Notes: generated by a model from the sequence alone, not told the origin. A DNA stretch of 64,000 nt from Ignavigranum ruoffiae (GCF_900110675.1 NZ_FOEN01000001.1:248001-312000); one strand, 5' to 3'; shown: positions 8,361-19,600, numbered from the stretch's first letter. Program-made: numbers and translations.

Positions 8361-9053
8361 TTACTCTAAATAACCTTTATGAATCTCTAACTTGGTCCCC
8401 CGGCTATATCCATCTTGATAAGCCTGATTGTTCTTAGAGAAACGAGGATGACGGAAAGAAAGTGACCCATTAATTTCCTGATTAAATTTCTCCACCACTT
8501 CATTCGGTGTCTTGATTATCAGGACATATTTTTGATTTTCTTGTATCATTTCATCTTTTTGTTGGTTAAATTTATTCTCCAGTCCATCCATAAAGCCTTG
8601 ATAGTATGATTTTCGGATGGCGGAAGCCGAAGCATCGTCTTCATTCCCCTTTAAATGTTGGCTGGCATAATGCTTCATTGTATCCGCAGCAAGATGAAAC
8701 ACTTCATAGGCTAATTCTACATCTTCCGGATAACCCATAAAGACCAATTTTCTTTGAACCGATTTTTGATGAGGCAGTCGAGAAGACTGAATATAGAACA
8801 TCACTCGAAAATTATCGGCAATAATCCGCACTAAGACTTTCTCCCACCAATAGATGCGTTTATATACGGAAAGAGATTTAATAATAATCTTATCTTGACC
8901 TTGACCTTTGAGTTCATTTTTTGAAATTTTATATTTCAACATTAATTTTTGGGCCATGGTTAAAGCCGTTTGACTTTCCTCATCATCGCCACCATCTTGA
9001 GCCAGGGTCAGTAGATTTTGAATTTTGGCTAAGATTTTATCATTCTCTGACAC
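8361..9053 (-). CDS. DUF2786 domain protein
   Basis: 230 residues. The N-terminus (about 5-48) has the DUF2786 pattern KIQNLLTLAQDGGDDEESQTA followed by AQKLMLKYKI. The rest (about 60-230) is a conserved but uncharacterised domain with many charged helices and the segment WWEKVLVRIIADNF. No enzyme motif, signal peptide or membrane span is visible, so it is probably cytoplasmic. DUF2786 proteins are often encoded near mobile or nucleic-acid genes, but their function is not established. The start is GTG 9053, with GAGG 7 bases upstream. It lies downstream of rluD by 37 bases on the same strand. Confidence 0.7.
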   Translation of the reverse strand: MSENDKILAKIQNLLTLAQDGGDDEESQTALTMAQKLMLKYKISKNELKGQGQDKIIIKSLSVYKRIYWWEKVLVRIIADNFRVMFYIQSSRLPHQKSVQRKLVFMGYPEDVELAYEVFHLAADTMKHYASQHLKGNEDDASASAIRKSYYQGFMDGLENKFNQQKDEMIQENQKYVLIIKTPNEVVEKFNQEINGSLSFRHPRFSKNNQAYQDGYSRGTKLEIHKGYLE

Positions 9054-9090
9054 ACTATAACCTCATTTCTTAACATTAAACTTTATTCTA

Positions 9091-10032
9091 TCATAATTCA
9101 CGGTTGATTTCAGTAATTTGATCCAGCATCGTTTGGAAATATTCTGGATATTCTGTATCAATCTCAATGACTTTGTCGGTCAGGGGATGAAGGAAACGAA
9201 GTGATTTAGCATGTAAGTATTGACCGTCTTGGGGATCCCTGATGGGAAAGTGTTGCGGATTTAAATCACGCTGATAAATAGGGTCCCCCAGCAAAGGGTG
9301 GTGTATATATTCCATATGAACCCGGATTTGATGAGTCCGTCCTGTTTCTAATTGGCATTGGACTAGACTATATTCTGAGAAAGTCTTTAAGACTTGGTAA
9401 TGAGTAATGGCTCGCTTCCCAGTCTTGTCTGCGGTATAACGTAAACGCTGGACTTTATCGCGTTTGAGCGGAATATCGATGGTCGCTTGTAGCGGCTGAA
9501 CTTGACCATAGACAATGGCATGATACGTCCGTTGAATCTGGTGGGCTTGTATTTGATCAGCCAGTAGTCGGTGAACCTGATTATTTTTAGCAATAATCAA
9601 TAACCCTGAAGTATCCTTATCAATTCGGTGAACGATGCCGGGACGAATACTTGACCCTTGCTTTAAGGAAATATTTCCTTGTAAATAATAGAGTAAGCCA
9701 TTGACCAGAGTCCCTTGGTCATGCCCTTTTGCAGGATGAACGACCATCCCTCGAGTCTTATTTACCACCAATAAATCTTGATCTTCATAACGAATGTCTA
9801 AAGGAAGATCTTCGGCCACTAATTCTAAGGCTTCTTCCTCTGGAATTGAATACCGAATATGTTCATTACCGGCCAATAAATATTTATTAGGGACAACTTG
9901 ACCATTAACTTGTATATATTCTTGTTGAATTAATTTTTGGATACTTGAGCGACTTTGGCCCGGAATCAGCTCGGCTAAAACTTTATCCAAGCGCCCTTTT
10001 TGCCCTTTTAAATAAATATCTTGACAATCCAT
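9091..10032 (-). CDS. rluD: 23S rRNA pseudouridine synthase, RluD/RluA family
   Basis: 313 residues. The N-terminal S4 RNA-binding domain (about 10-75: GRLDKVLAELIPGQSRSSIQ) is followed by the pseudouridine synthase domain. The catalytic motif is HRIDKDTSGLLIIAK (about 135-150) with the invariant Asp, and the later motif is GRTHQIRVHM. It isomerises uridines in large-subunit rRNA, most likely at the RluD sites in helix 69; the exact sites cannot be told from sequence. The start ATG overlaps the lspA stop by one base (TAATG), so the two are translationally coupled. This lspA-rluD pairing is common in Firmicutes. Confidence 0.93.
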   Translation of the reverse strand: MDCQDIYLKGQKGRLDKVLAELIPGQSRSSIQKLIQQEYIQVNGQVVPNKYLLAGNEHIRYSIPEEEALELVAEDLPLDIRYEDQDLLVVNKTRGMVVHPAKGHDQGTLVNGLLYYLQGNISLKQGSSIRPGIVHRIDKDTSGLLIIAKNNQVHRLLADQIQAHQIQRTYHAIVYGQVQPLQATIDIPLKRDKVQRLRYTADKTGKRAITHYQVLKTFSEYSLVQCQLETGRTHQIRVHMEYIHHPLLGDPIYQRDLNPQHFPIRDPQDGQYLHAKSLRFLHPLTDKVIEIDTEYPEYFQTMLDQITEINREL

Positions 10033-10484
10033 TATTGACCCCCCTCTTCATATAAGTATAAATGTCCAAATAAGAGAACCATGCCGATACAGATAGCGAT
10101 ATCAGCTAGATTAAAGATTGGGAACTGGATAAACATTAGATCGAACATATCGATGACATAACCATAGACGAACCGATCGATTAAATTGCCAAGTGCTCCG
10201 GCAATAATTAAAGCATAAATCAAGCGCAGGCCTTTCGAAGCTTGGCGCGCTTGGTACAATTGCCAACTGAAATAAGCTATCGCTAAGACCGCAATAATCA
10301 TCAAAAAGTTTACTTTACCGGTCAATAAACTCCAAGCCGCCCCTTTATTCTGGACATAGGTTAATTGGATCAAGCCCGGAATCAAAGGAGCACTCTGATA
10401 AAGGTCTAGCGTCGAAATAAGCCAAAATTTGAAGATTTGGTCACAAAAAACGATAAAAACAATCCAAAACAGCGAAAAAATCAT
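10032..10484 (-). CDS. lspA: Lipoprotein signal peptidase (signal peptidase II)
   Basis: 150 residues with four membrane spans. It cuts the signal peptide of prolipoproteins before the lipidated Cys. The two catalytic aspartates are in GNLIDR and VIDMFD, and the conserved NKGAAWSLL segment is present. The two lipoproteins encoded divergently beside it (10602-11237 and 11266-12636) would be substrates. The start ATG follows GGGGATTTTCG. A possible promoter on this strand is TTGCAA (10554-10559) 17 bases from CATTAT (10531-10536), overlapping the divergent promoter of the next gene. Confidence 0.95.
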   Translation of the reverse strand: MIFSLFWIVFIVFCDQIFKFWLISTLDLYQSAPLIPGLIQLTYVQNKGAAWSLLTGKVNFLMIIAVLAIAYFSWQLYQARQASKGLRLIYALIIAGALGNLIDRFVYGYVIDMFDLMFIQFPIFNLADIAICIGMVLLFGHLYLYEEGGQ

Positions 10485-10522
10485 CGAAAATCCCCTTTAT
10501 TCACCCATTTTTTGATTAAAAT

Positions 10523-10551
10523 TTGAACTCATAATGTTATTATTATATACT
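10523..10551 (+). promoter_or_regulatory. SigA-type promoter for the YkyA-like lipoprotein gene
   Basis: TTGAAC (10523-10528), a 17-base spacer, then TATACT (10546-10551). Transcription would start near 10558, which rules out upstream in-frame starts and supports the ATG at 10602. Confidence 0.65.
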
Positions 10552-10601
10552 AATTGCAACAAAATAAAAATCTTTGTAGACAAGATTACAAAGGAGATCC
10601 C

Positions 10602-11237
10602 ATGAAGAAATATATTCAGCTTTTGTTAATTCCTTGTTTAATCCTGGCGTTAACAGCTTGCGATAGTTCAATCAATCGAATTGATCGAACTTTTACACTC
10701 GTTCAAGAGAACATTACCAAAATTGTCAATGAATTAACTGAAATTCAGTTATTAGAAAGCCATGTCCAAGATGACTTCGAAACAACGCTAAAGGCTTCTG
10801 AAGATTTATCGGCTTTCCGCGCTGAGGACTCAGTCATTCTCCAGAATGTTAATCAGCGATCAGAACATCTTAACAATTTGGCTGACCTCATTAATGAATT
10901 GGATAAGCTCATTGAAGAAATTAATAACCAAGAACCCAACAAGGATGAACAAATCAAAGCTCAGGTCGATGCCATTGTGGCTGAACTTGAACCACTCACT
11001 GCCAACTTAAAAGTCTATCTCAAAGATTATCAGGATAGTCTCCAACCTGAGAAACAGACCTACCAAGCGGTGGCTAATCCTAATAATGATTACACTACTT
11101 TCTTTAAAGTTTTTGATAATGTTAATATTCTGAATAAAACCAATCAAATCAACTTAGAAAAAGTCTTGGGTTATTTCGAACCCATTAATGCTAAATTAAT
11201 TGACTTTAAAGTGTATCTAACCAATTTGAAGAAGTAA
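10602..11237 (+). CDS. ykyA: YkyA-family lipoprotein
   Basis: 211 residues. The signal peptide MKKYIQLLLIPCLILALTAC ends in the lipobox LTAC, so the mature protein is lipidated at Cys20 and held on the outer face of the membrane. The rest is almost wholly helical, with heptad-rich stretches (for example LADLINELDKLIEEIN), as in the putative cell-wall-binding lipoprotein YkyA of Bacillus. Function is unknown. The start is ATG 10602, with AAAGGAG 6 bases upstream and the lipobox at normal distance. The next lipoprotein gene follows after 28 bases, with its own ribosome-binding site, so the two are probably co-transcribed. Confidence 0.75.
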   Translation: MKKYIQLLLIPCLILALTACDSSINRIDRTFTLVQENITKIVNELTEIQLLESHVQDDFETTLKASEDLSAFRAEDSVILQNVNQRSEHLNNLADLINELDKLIEEINNQEPNKDEQIKAQVDAIVAELEPLTANLKVYLKDYQDSLQPEKQTYQAVANPNNDYTTFFKVFDNVNILNKTNQINLEKVLGYFEPINAKLIDFKVYLTNLKK

Positions 11238-11265
11238 GGATTTAGCCATACTAATAAAGGAGTCT

Positions 11266-12636
11266 ATGATGAATATTAAATTTCTAAAAATTTGGGCAAA
11301 GTTACTTTGCCTAATGTTTTTTTTCTTGTTTTTAACTGCTTGTCAAAATAAAACAAGCACTTTGGAGAAAAACATACCCATGCCCGAAGTTAAAGCCAAA
11401 TATGATGAAGCAACCTTGGTTGAGTTTAATAATAAAATTACCCAAGGCGACACCAACCGCTATGAGGGGTTAACCATTTCCAAAGAAGCCATGTTATCTC
11501 AACCCGATAAATTACCCCAAGTTTTATTCTATGATTCAGACATTAATATTCCCTATCCTGAAGATGGAGTGAAGGGGCTCTATGTGACCGCTGATAATCT
11601 GTCTAATCCCGAATATTTAGATTATTTGATTAATTATTTAGATCAAACAGAATTAAATTCCTTGGTCATTGATTTCAAAGATGACTATGGAAATATCGTT
11701 CCCGTCCTTGAATCTGATAATCCAATGATTCAAGAAAACGTCATGGGCTTCGTAGATATGAAACCAATCATGAAGCGTCTAGAAGAACATAAGATTTATC
11801 CGATAGCTCGGATTGTTACCTTTAAAGACTATTTGCTTTCTGATGCCCATCCAGAATATTCTTTCCATGATCCAAGTACCGGAGGCATCTGGCAGGATGG
11901 TAATGGGGCTCAATTTACCAACCCCTTTCTCCCTGATGTTTGGAATTACAATATTGGGATCGCCATTGAAGCGGCCAAATTAGGCTTTAAGGATATTCAG
12001 TTTGACTATGTTCGTTTTCCGGAAGGCTTTGATGTCTTTGGCTCTAGCTTAGATTACGATATTGGTGGATATTCTTATTTCATATCAGATGACCCTGAGA
12101 AAGAAGGAACGGAACGGGTTGCGGCGATTAACGACTTCCTCGCTCAAGCCAGTGAACAACTCATGCCCTACGGCGTAGATGTTTCAGCGGACGTCTTTGG
12201 TTATACTGCGATTGCCGGAGATGCAGCCGATGTGCGCGGGATTGGTCAAAGTTTCGCCCAAATGGCGGAACGGGTTGATGTGATGAGTTCGATGATCTAC
12301 CCTTCTCACTGGGGCGAAGCTTTCTTCGGCTATACTTACCCCGATCTCTACCCTTATGAAATTGTCTCTGCCTATATGGATCATGAAACACAATTATTAG
12401 CCAATGTCGAGAACAAGGTACGGACACGGCCTTGGTTGCAAGACTTTACCCTACCTGGACCGCCAGGAACCTACTTAGAATATGGGGCCAATGAAGTTCA
12501 GGTTCAGATTAATGCTCTCTATGAGCATGGTATTCACGAATATCTCTTATGGAATGCTTTGGGAGAATATACTGAAGGCGTCGACTATTCTCCAGATATC
12601 CAACCGGTTGAGGATAGCAACTCACAAGTCCAATAA
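11266..12636 (+). CDS. Lipoprotein with putative glycoside hydrolase domain (DUF4015 family)
   Basis: 456 residues. The signal peptide ends in FLFLTAC, a lipobox, so this is a surface lipoprotein. The body resembles the putative glycosyl hydrolase family DUF4015 (YngK-like): VKGLYVTADNLSN, LVIDFKDDYGN, IYPIARIVTFKD, FKDIQFDYVRFPEG and SADVFGYTA. These are TIM-barrel strands ending in acidic residues (candidate catalytic Asp in QFDYVRFPEG). The substrate is unknown, perhaps a wall or capsule glycan. AAAGGAG lies 3 bases before the first ATG and 6 before the second (11269); the second may be the true start. It shares a transcript with the preceding lipoprotein and ends at a strong hairpin. Confidence 0.75.
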   Translation: MMNIKFLKIWAKLLCLMFFFLFLTACQNKTSTLEKNIPMPEVKAKYDEATLVEFNNKITQGDTNRYEGLTISKEAMLSQPDKLPQVLFYDSDINIPYPEDGVKGLYVTADNLSNPEYLDYLINYLDQTELNSLVIDFKDDYGNIVPVLESDNPMIQENVMGFVDMKPIMKRLEEHKIYPIARIVTFKDYLLSDAHPEYSFHDPSTGGIWQDGNGAQFTNPFLPDVWNYNIGIAIEAAKLGFKDIQFDYVRFPEGFDVFGSSLDYDIGGYSYFISDDPEKEGTERVAAINDFLAQASEQLMPYGVDVSADVFGYTAIAGDAADVRGIGQSFAQMAERVDVMSSMIYPSHWGEAFFGYTYPDLYPYEIVSAYMDHETQLLANVENKVRTRPWLQDFTLPGPPGTYLEYGANEVQVQINALYEHGIHEYLLWNALGEYTEGVDYSPDIQPVEDSNSQVQ

Positions 12637-12660
12637 ATATATAGAATAGTTTACACAACA

Positions 12661-12698
12661 AAACATCCCTCTATTCACAATGAATTTGGGGGATGTTT
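12661..12698. terminator. Bidirectional terminator between the DUF4015 gene and addA
   Basis: AAACATCCC (12661-12669) pairs with GGGATGTTT (12690-12698). U-rich tracts follow on both strands (ATTTCTT on plus, TGTTGTG on minus, weaker). It separates convergent transcripts. Confidence 0.75.
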
Positions 12699-12737
12699 AT
12701 TTCTTGTTTCGCTTTAACCAGCAAAGAATCCTTAGAA

Positions 12738-15700
12738 TTAAAATAAAATCGTAACGATTTCTTTAAAATCTAAGAGGATTAAATTCGCTTTGACTTCTTT
12801 ATGACCATAGATTTCTTTGAGTGCTTGACTATAAATTTGCATCTGAAATTTATATCTCTGATAAATCTGTTCTAATTGCTCATGTTTTGTTCGAGAACTT
12901 TGTGGGTGATAGCGATCTGTTTTGTAGTCTATTAATATAAGTGAATGATCTTGAGGGTAGTATGCATCGATTACCCCATGAATCAATAGGTCGTCTTCTT
13001 GCAACTGGCTTAAGTCGAATTCATGTTCCTGAGAAGCAAAGACTTGCTTTGCTGGTATGAGATACGAGAAGGCCTGCTCACGACGAACAAGATCTGCCAT
13101 AGCAATAAACTCTTGACCTAATTCAGTTTGCAAGAACCATAGGATTGCATCGATATTGATCTGTTTCAGGTGTTGCTTACTCAATAAGCCTTGATGAACT
13201 AAAGACTGACTACAAGTTGATAAGATGCTGGCATAATTCTCTCTGTCCTGATTGGCAAAAGCAGATAAAGATAAATGTTGCAAGAATAAATGAGTAAGGC
13301 TGCCGACTTCCGTGGCTGCCAATTCTTCAGCTTGGCCCATAAACTGAGGTTGAGCGAAACTATCCTCAGTGTAACGAATCCCTTGAATCCCCTTGTCTTC
13401 AGCGGGTGCTTGTTTCAGCTGTTGAATCGAGAAAGGTCGGCGATCAGAATATGTATCCAATTTATCATTACTAGGTTCTTCAAAGAATCGTTTCAGTTCA
13501 GATACCGATTGATAACTTGAAGTTCGTGAGGCCAACGGATAAGGATAGTCAATCTGCCAGAGGGTCTCCCAAGAATTCGATTCCACCTGAGGCGGTAAAT
13601 CTTGTCTTAAAAAGTCAATAATCCTTTCTTGGCGCTGTCTTTGTTGATGATTGACCGATTCCTGCTCGACTGCGCTAGTAATCGTTCCATCTTGATAGAA
13701 ATGAACTTCAATTTGACTTTGTTGAAAGTCAGCCGTCGATGAATCTTGCCTTGGAATTGCAATGGCATAATTTAACCATTCTAGCCAAGAGCGACTAGTC
13801 TGACGCAAGAACTGATTAACTAACAAGCCTCCACTATGAAGTTGCTGACTCTTTTGATAATTTGCTTGCCATTGTTCTTGATTTTTAACACTCCCAATAA
13901 TATAGAGTTTCTGTTCACAACGGGTCAAGGCAACATATAATTTACGCATTTCTTCAGCTTTGAGATCGCCTTCAGCGAGGATGGCCAGCGCTTTACGAGT
14001 TAAACTATCGAATTTCAGTAGCTGTTGATCATCGAAATAATAGGACGACACCCCATACTCTTTAGAGCTAATATATTTACCTCTTAAATCCTGTAGATTA
14101 AAACCTTTGCCGGTATTTAAGAGGAATAACACCGGAAATTCAAGTCCTTTGGAAGCATGAACCGTCATTATGCGTACGAAATTCTGATCAGCTTCCAAGA
14201 TTAGTGGTTCGGCGATATCATGGTCACTTTCAATCATCTGGTTAATATAATTGATAAATCCTTTCAGTCCTAAATATGACCGTTGTTCAAATTCTTTAGC
14301 ATGTTGATAAAATCCGTGGAGATTCGCCAAACGTTGTTCAGAATGGTCTAAAGCAGCCACATAATTCAGAAAATTACTATCTAAATAGATTTGCCAAATG
14401 AGCTCAACTAAGGAAACATTTTGAGCGAGGTCCTGCCAGGTATGTAATTGTTTTAAGAAACGTTGAATTTTCAGCTGAAGTTGGCTGACCTTTTCTGGAT
14501 CCCACTGACTTTGGGAAGTCTGAAACTGAATCAATGCTTGATAGTAGTCTCCTTCTTTATGCGGAATCCGAATCTGGGCCAATTCTTCATCGCTAAAGCC
14601 AGCAAAAAATGATCGAAGCACGGCGACCAAGGGAATGTCTTGACGCGGGTTATCGATAATCTTTAATAAGGCTAAGACAATTTGAATTTCATGTCGTTGG
14701 AAATAAGATTCAATTTTCTGACTATAGAGTGGGATTTGATACTGTTTGAAGACTTCTTGAACCTTAAGAAAAGGTGAACGCGTAGCTGATAGAATGACAA
14801 TATCCCGATATTCAATCGGTCTTAGAGTTTCTATATCTTTATCGTATATTTGAAATGACGAATCGACTAAATCTTTAATCTTCTGGGCCAAGATATGACA
14901 CTCGGCTTCAATAGATTGATCGAAGCCCTCTTCATCATCTTCCCTTTCTTCTGCCTGACTTTCATATAATAAGAATTCAACGTTAAATTTTGCGTCGGGG
15001 GCCTGAGGGACGAAACTGTGGTTGCCAGTCTTGAGAGACTCTTGTTGGCCATAATTCATTTGGCCAAATTCTTGATCCATCAACCGTTCAAAGATAAAGT
15101 TGATAAATTGAAGGACCTCGTGGCGTGAACGATAGTTACGATCTAAATGGATTAATTGGTTGTCAGGATCTTGAGCAAATTGCTGATATTTATTTAAGAA
15201 TAAGGTTGGTTCAGCCATCCGGAAACCATAAATCGATTGTTTAACATCGCCGACCAGGAATTGATTCCCTGGTGAAGCGGCTTGATCGGCTTGTGATAAG
15301 AAAGATAATATGGTCGCTTGCGTCTCATTGATATCTTGATATTCATCGACCAAGACTTCCTTAAATTTCTGCCGGTAATATTGGCAAGCCACGCTCTCCA
15401 CTCGTCGACCCTTATCTTCTTGATAAGGAGCGAGGATATCCAGGCTATAATGTTCGAGATCGTTATAGTCCATCAGTTGATGGTCTTGCTTATAGCTTTG
15501 CAACAAGCGGTAGAAGTCTTGAATGAGTTGACTTAACTGAGTCAAATCATAAGCTAATCGTTGCTCGACTTCCGCATAGGTCTCATAGCTTAAATCAAAT
15601 AGGGATTGAACATTTCGCTCTAGTATTTTTTTATATTGGTCGCGTTGAGCTTTTAAGGCTTCAATGTGTTCATAATCTTCATATTTCTTCGAATTTCTAG

Positions 15701-16601
15701 GCCAATTGCTGCAGGAGAAACTATCCAGCAAGGTCATGAAGTCGCTTAAAGGTTGTTCTTGAAATACATCTTTTAATTCAATGATGTGGGCTTGATCCTC
15801 AGTTAAAGCAGCCAGATATTTGGGCGCATGTTCCTGACTTAATCGCTGACTCGCATCGATTGCCTCTTGATTGAGTTTTAGAACTGTAATTAAGCTTCCA
15901 GTGATCCGTCGCGACAAACTATTTTGGAAAAGATCAGACTCTTCGAAATGAGCAAAATCTCGGTGAATCCAGGGCAATTGACGGAGCCAGACCTGGGGTT
16001 CAGGGTGGGCCATGGCGAACTGATAAATTTCAATTACTAAGTCAAATAAGCCTTGATCAGATTTCGCAGAAGAATAGCGATATAGTAAATTCTCAAAATT
16101 TGTCGAATCAATGCCTGCCTTTCCCTCTTCAATTTCTTGACAGAGCTGTTGCCAAACTTGCTGATAGATTAGGGCTTTTTGACTTTCATCAGTTAACAAA
16201 TCAAACCCAGGATCCAAGTCATTCAAATAGAAATACTGGCTGATAACCTCTAAACAGAAACTGTGAAGGGTTTGAATATTGGCATCGGCCAATTTATTTA
16301 TTTCTTGAATAAAACGTTGTTGTAATTCAGGATTGCTTTGTTGATTAACCTGATTTTTGAGTTGAGACTCGATACGCTCTTTCATCTCTCGAGCTGCCAT
16401 CTCGGTAAAAGTTACCACTAATAACTCATCGACCCAGGCCCGTTGATTAAGAATATGCTGCATAATCCGTTCAACGAGAACGGTTGTCTTTCCGGATCCG
16501 GCAGAAGCCGAAACTAAGATATTTCCCTCTTGTTGATGAATGGCTTGCCATTGTTCAGGATTATATTTTGAGTTAGCGGGTTGGATTGGAATTTCAGTCA
16601 T
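12738..16601 (-). CDS. addA: ATP-dependent helicase/nuclease subunit A (AddA/RexA)
   Basis: 1287 residues. UvrD-family helicase with a C-terminal RecB-type nuclease; with AddB it processes double-strand breaks for RecA loading and degrades linear DNA. The Walker A motif is ASAGSGKTTVLVERI near the N-terminus, followed by LLVVTFTEMAAREMKERI (motif Ia), LVDEYQDIN (Walker B), QSIYGFRMAEP and VHASKGLEFPVLF (motif V region). The nuclease core near the end is GVIDAYYP...LIDYKTDR. The start is placed at ATG 16601 because GTGAGG lies exactly 6 bases upstream; an in-frame GTG at 16613 is inside that site. It overlaps the addB stop by 8 bases, so the subunits are translationally coupled. Confidence 0.95.
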   Translation of the reverse strand: MTEIPIQPANSKYNPEQWQAIHQQEGNILVSASAGSGKTTVLVERIMQHILNQRAWVDELLVVTFTEMAAREMKERIESQLKNQVNQQSNPELQQRFIQEINKLADANIQTLHSFCLEVISQYFYLNDLDPGFDLLTDESQKALIYQQVWQQLCQEIEEGKAGIDSTNFENLLYRYSSAKSDQGLFDLVIEIYQFAMAHPEPQVWLRQLPWIHRDFAHFEESDLFQNSLSRRITGSLITVLKLNQEAIDASQRLSQEHAPKYLAALTEDQAHIIELKDVFQEQPLSDFMTLLDSFSCSNWPRNSKKYEDYEHIEALKAQRDQYKKILERNVQSLFDLSYETYAEVEQRLAYDLTQLSQLIQDFYRLLQSYKQDHQLMDYNDLEHYSLDILAPYQEDKGRRVESVACQYYRQKFKEVLVDEYQDINETQATILSFLSQADQAASPGNQFLVGDVKQSIYGFRMAEPTLFLNKYQQFAQDPDNQLIHLDRNYRSRHEVLQFINFIFERLMDQEFGQMNYGQQESLKTGNHSFVPQAPDAKFNVEFLLYESQAEEREDDEEGFDQSIEAECHILAQKIKDLVDSSFQIYDKDIETLRPIEYRDIVILSATRSPFLKVQEVFKQYQIPLYSQKIESYFQRHEIQIVLALLKIIDNPRQDIPLVAVLRSFFAGFSDEELAQIRIPHKEGDYYQALIQFQTSQSQWDPEKVSQLQLKIQRFLKQLHTWQDLAQNVSLVELIWQIYLDSNFLNYVAALDHSEQRLANLHGFYQHAKEFEQRSYLGLKGFINYINQMIESDHDIAEPLILEADQNFVRIMTVHASKGLEFPVLFLLNTGKGFNLQDLRGKYISSKEYGVSSYYFDDQQLLKFDSLTRKALAILAEGDLKAEEMRKLYVALTRCEQKLYIIGSVKNQEQWQANYQKSQQLHSGGLLVNQFLRQTSRSWLEWLNYAIAIPRQDSSTADFQQSQIEVHFYQDGTITSAVEQESVNHQQRQRQERIIDFLRQDLPPQVESNSWETLWQIDYPYPLASRTSSYQSVSELKRFFEEPSNDKLDTYSDRRPFSIQQLKQAPAEDKGIQGIRYTEDSFAQPQFMGQAEELAATEVGSLTHLFLQHLSLSAFANQDRENYASILSTCSQSLVHQGLLSKQHLKQINIDAILWFLQTELGQEFIAMADLVRREQAFSYLIPAKQVFASQEHEFDLSQLQEDDLLIHGVIDAYYPQDHSLILIDYKTDRYHPQSSRTKHEQLEQIYQRYKFQMQIYSQALKEIYGHKEVKANLILLDFKEIVTILF

Positions 16602-19600
16602 AACGTTCCTCACTTTCTTGGCTGTCCAAGATAATTTGCTGGATAACCTGCTCTTTACTTATGGTTTGATGACGGTAGGCTGAGAAATGAATCGTCGGAT
16701 CAAACCCCGTTAAAACGCGGTAACCTTTCTGTAAAGATAAACTATAGGGATCTTCATAGAAAGGACGCAAAGCAATATTGCCCGATTGGATTTGCTGACC
16801 AGCTTGGACAAATAACTTCTCCAGATGTTGATAGATGAGCTTCAAGTCTTGAGCTTCGATATATTGTGAAGCTTTCTTGTGATAGGTTCCGCTTTTTGTA
16901 ATTTTTGCTGGGTAATATTGGCTCTGTCCTTGTTCCATGAGTCCTTGATCAATCTTTTGAAGTTGGTCTGGCCCAATCGTTACGAGTCCTGCTAAACGAT
17001 TTATTTGGAAATTAGTTTGTTGAGCACTTAACAGATCCGCTGAATCAGCTTTAAGGTATTTCTGCATCAAAGGCTGATAGAAAGCGCCAATTGGTTGTAA
17101 ATCAGGAAATGTTTGTTGGGCAACATACAGATAGGTCATAATTTGTAAATCTAAACCGTAATAGAAATCCGCTAAATTAAAGGATTTATTCCCTGTCTTA
17201 TAATCAATAATCTGCAGTAATTTATCTTCTGCTTGCCAATCAATTCGATCTATTTTACCGGTTAGTCTTAACCGACCGCCTGAAGGCAACTGAAATTCAA
17301 CCGGCTTTAGATTATGATCCGGTCCCAAACCAAAGACAGCCTCTGATAGCATGGGTTGTAAGTGAATCTGGCTAAATTGATCGGTAAAAGACTGCAAACT
17401 CTTCTCAATTTGACGTTGAATCATACGCTGGATAAACCGATGACGGGCTTGACTCGCAAAAATATTAAAGCGAACATCTTCATCCAAGACTTGACTTATG
17501 TGTTGGAAGATATTTCTAAGCTGATCTGGACTTAATTTGCCCAATTCTAAGCCTAACGTCTGGATAGCTTTGACAAAACGATCTAAGAATTCATGGAAGT
17601 AATCCCCTGCTTGGATCGGCGTAATTTGATACTCTGCTCGTTCCTGCAAACGTAAACCATACACAATAAAATGGGCAAAAGGATCCTGAAAAAATGTTTC
17701 AATTTTCGAAACTGAACTGATTAAATTCTGACCATATAGAGCCAGGGCCGTCTTGGCTTCAATGGCTTGAGGCAAGTTGGAGAAACTGAGCAATTGACTA
17801 ATCGCATCGATGAAACTCGCCTGCTGGCTTGGATTTAAATGCCGATAAAGCGTCAGTAAATTTTGATTGAGTACCTGGCCGGCATCAAGCCGAGCTTGAA
17901 TAAATTGACCCAGATCAAAAAGCATAGAACCAATCATGATATTGGCTTGGCCGAGCAAAGAAGGATGTTCTCCTGTTTGAGACAGAGGTTGAAAAGCATT
18001 AAAACTAAATAGCTTCATCCGTTGGCTTAAGACCAATGGCCGATAATAAGGACTTAATTGCAAGTCTTGTTTACTTTCCCCTTGATGATAAGAAATATAG
18101 AGATAGTCTTGCCCACTCAGAAGATTCTGATAAGCTAGCCATAAGTCTTGCCGATAATTTAAGCGCGCAGGATCTCTTAGAAATTGATGATGGAGCGTCA
18201 AACCATTAATTTGTTCACGTTGGTCCGCATTAATCAGCGAATCTGTCTTAGGATGACTCGGGAGCGCTAATTCGTCCATCCCAACTATAAAGGCGATTTT
18301 GAAATCTTTAGCTTGAGGACTCTCAATACTGGTAAAGACCACTTGATCGATGGTCGGCGGAATAATATGAAAACTTGCTTGTTTAAAGCCTGATAATAGA
18401 AGGTTTTTTAAACTAGCAAAGTCAACGGCTTGGTCCTTAAATATCAGGTGGAATTCATCTAACATAGTGATTAAAACCTGCCAGACCTGTTCATCATGAC
18501 GCGAATCTTCAATATTTCCCGCTTCGATTGCTTGGTCTCTTTTTAAGATTAAACGTTCTCTCACGCCTAATTTAATCAGTAATTGGTATAACCACTGACT
18601 CGCCTCTTGACCTGTCATCGAATCTTGCCAAGCTAAATACCGATTAGTGAAAATTTGAATCATTCTTTGACGAATAGGTAATACAATCTCTTTGAGCTGT
18701 CGTGGCTCTTCTTGGCCTTGTTGATTGACATAGACTTGGTCTTCCTGACTAAAATGCCAGTTAAAATTAGGATCAAAAAAACGATAACCTTGAAAGCCAT
18801 TGGCTAACAAAATATTCTCAAAAAGATTTACTTGATGGAAAAATTCTTGTCGGTCAAGGCCACCTTCTAGCTGCACCAAATCCGATTTTAATATATTAAT
18901 AATATCATCAATTTGCCAATAGCCTAACACCAATTGAAAAATGGATTCGATTAAGGAAACCAGACTGTGCCCTTGCATGGTTTGTTGATGGTCAAAGAAG
19001 ATTGGAATCTGATTCTCATTAAAATAAGGCTCGATGATATGTTGATAATCATCTAAGTGACGCGTTTTGATAATAATATCTTGGTAGCGATACTTTTTTA
19101 CCTTAACCAGGTAATTGATCTGGTTGGCTAAATGGCGTAATTCAGTTTGAATCGAATCGCACGACCAAATTTCTTGATAGTTTGCGGTATCTTGGCGACT
19201 TAATGATTGATTTTGATTCAGCACATTTAAAGTCTTTTGACTGGTTTGAATAATTTCTGGCCGATAAGCTTTGATTGGCTGTGAAATCTCCCAATCGGCT
19301 TTGATTTCTATATCTTCTTGAAGGAGAATGCGTTTGATTTGCTGATAAGTCTCTCGAGTGAGTTGATACACCGGTTGGTAAGATGCCTGGTTTGCCTGAT
19401 GATGGCTAAGGGGTAGACTCAAATAAACATGATTAAAATTCCGCGCTAAAGCACGAATTAAGGCGATTTCTTGGGCATTAAAAGCTTGAAAATGATCGAT
19501 AATCGCATAATAATTTCTACTGAAATCTTCTTGATCAAGATAAACTTGCAACCTTTCAAAATCCTGATAATTATCTAAAGATTGATCGTTAATTTTTTGG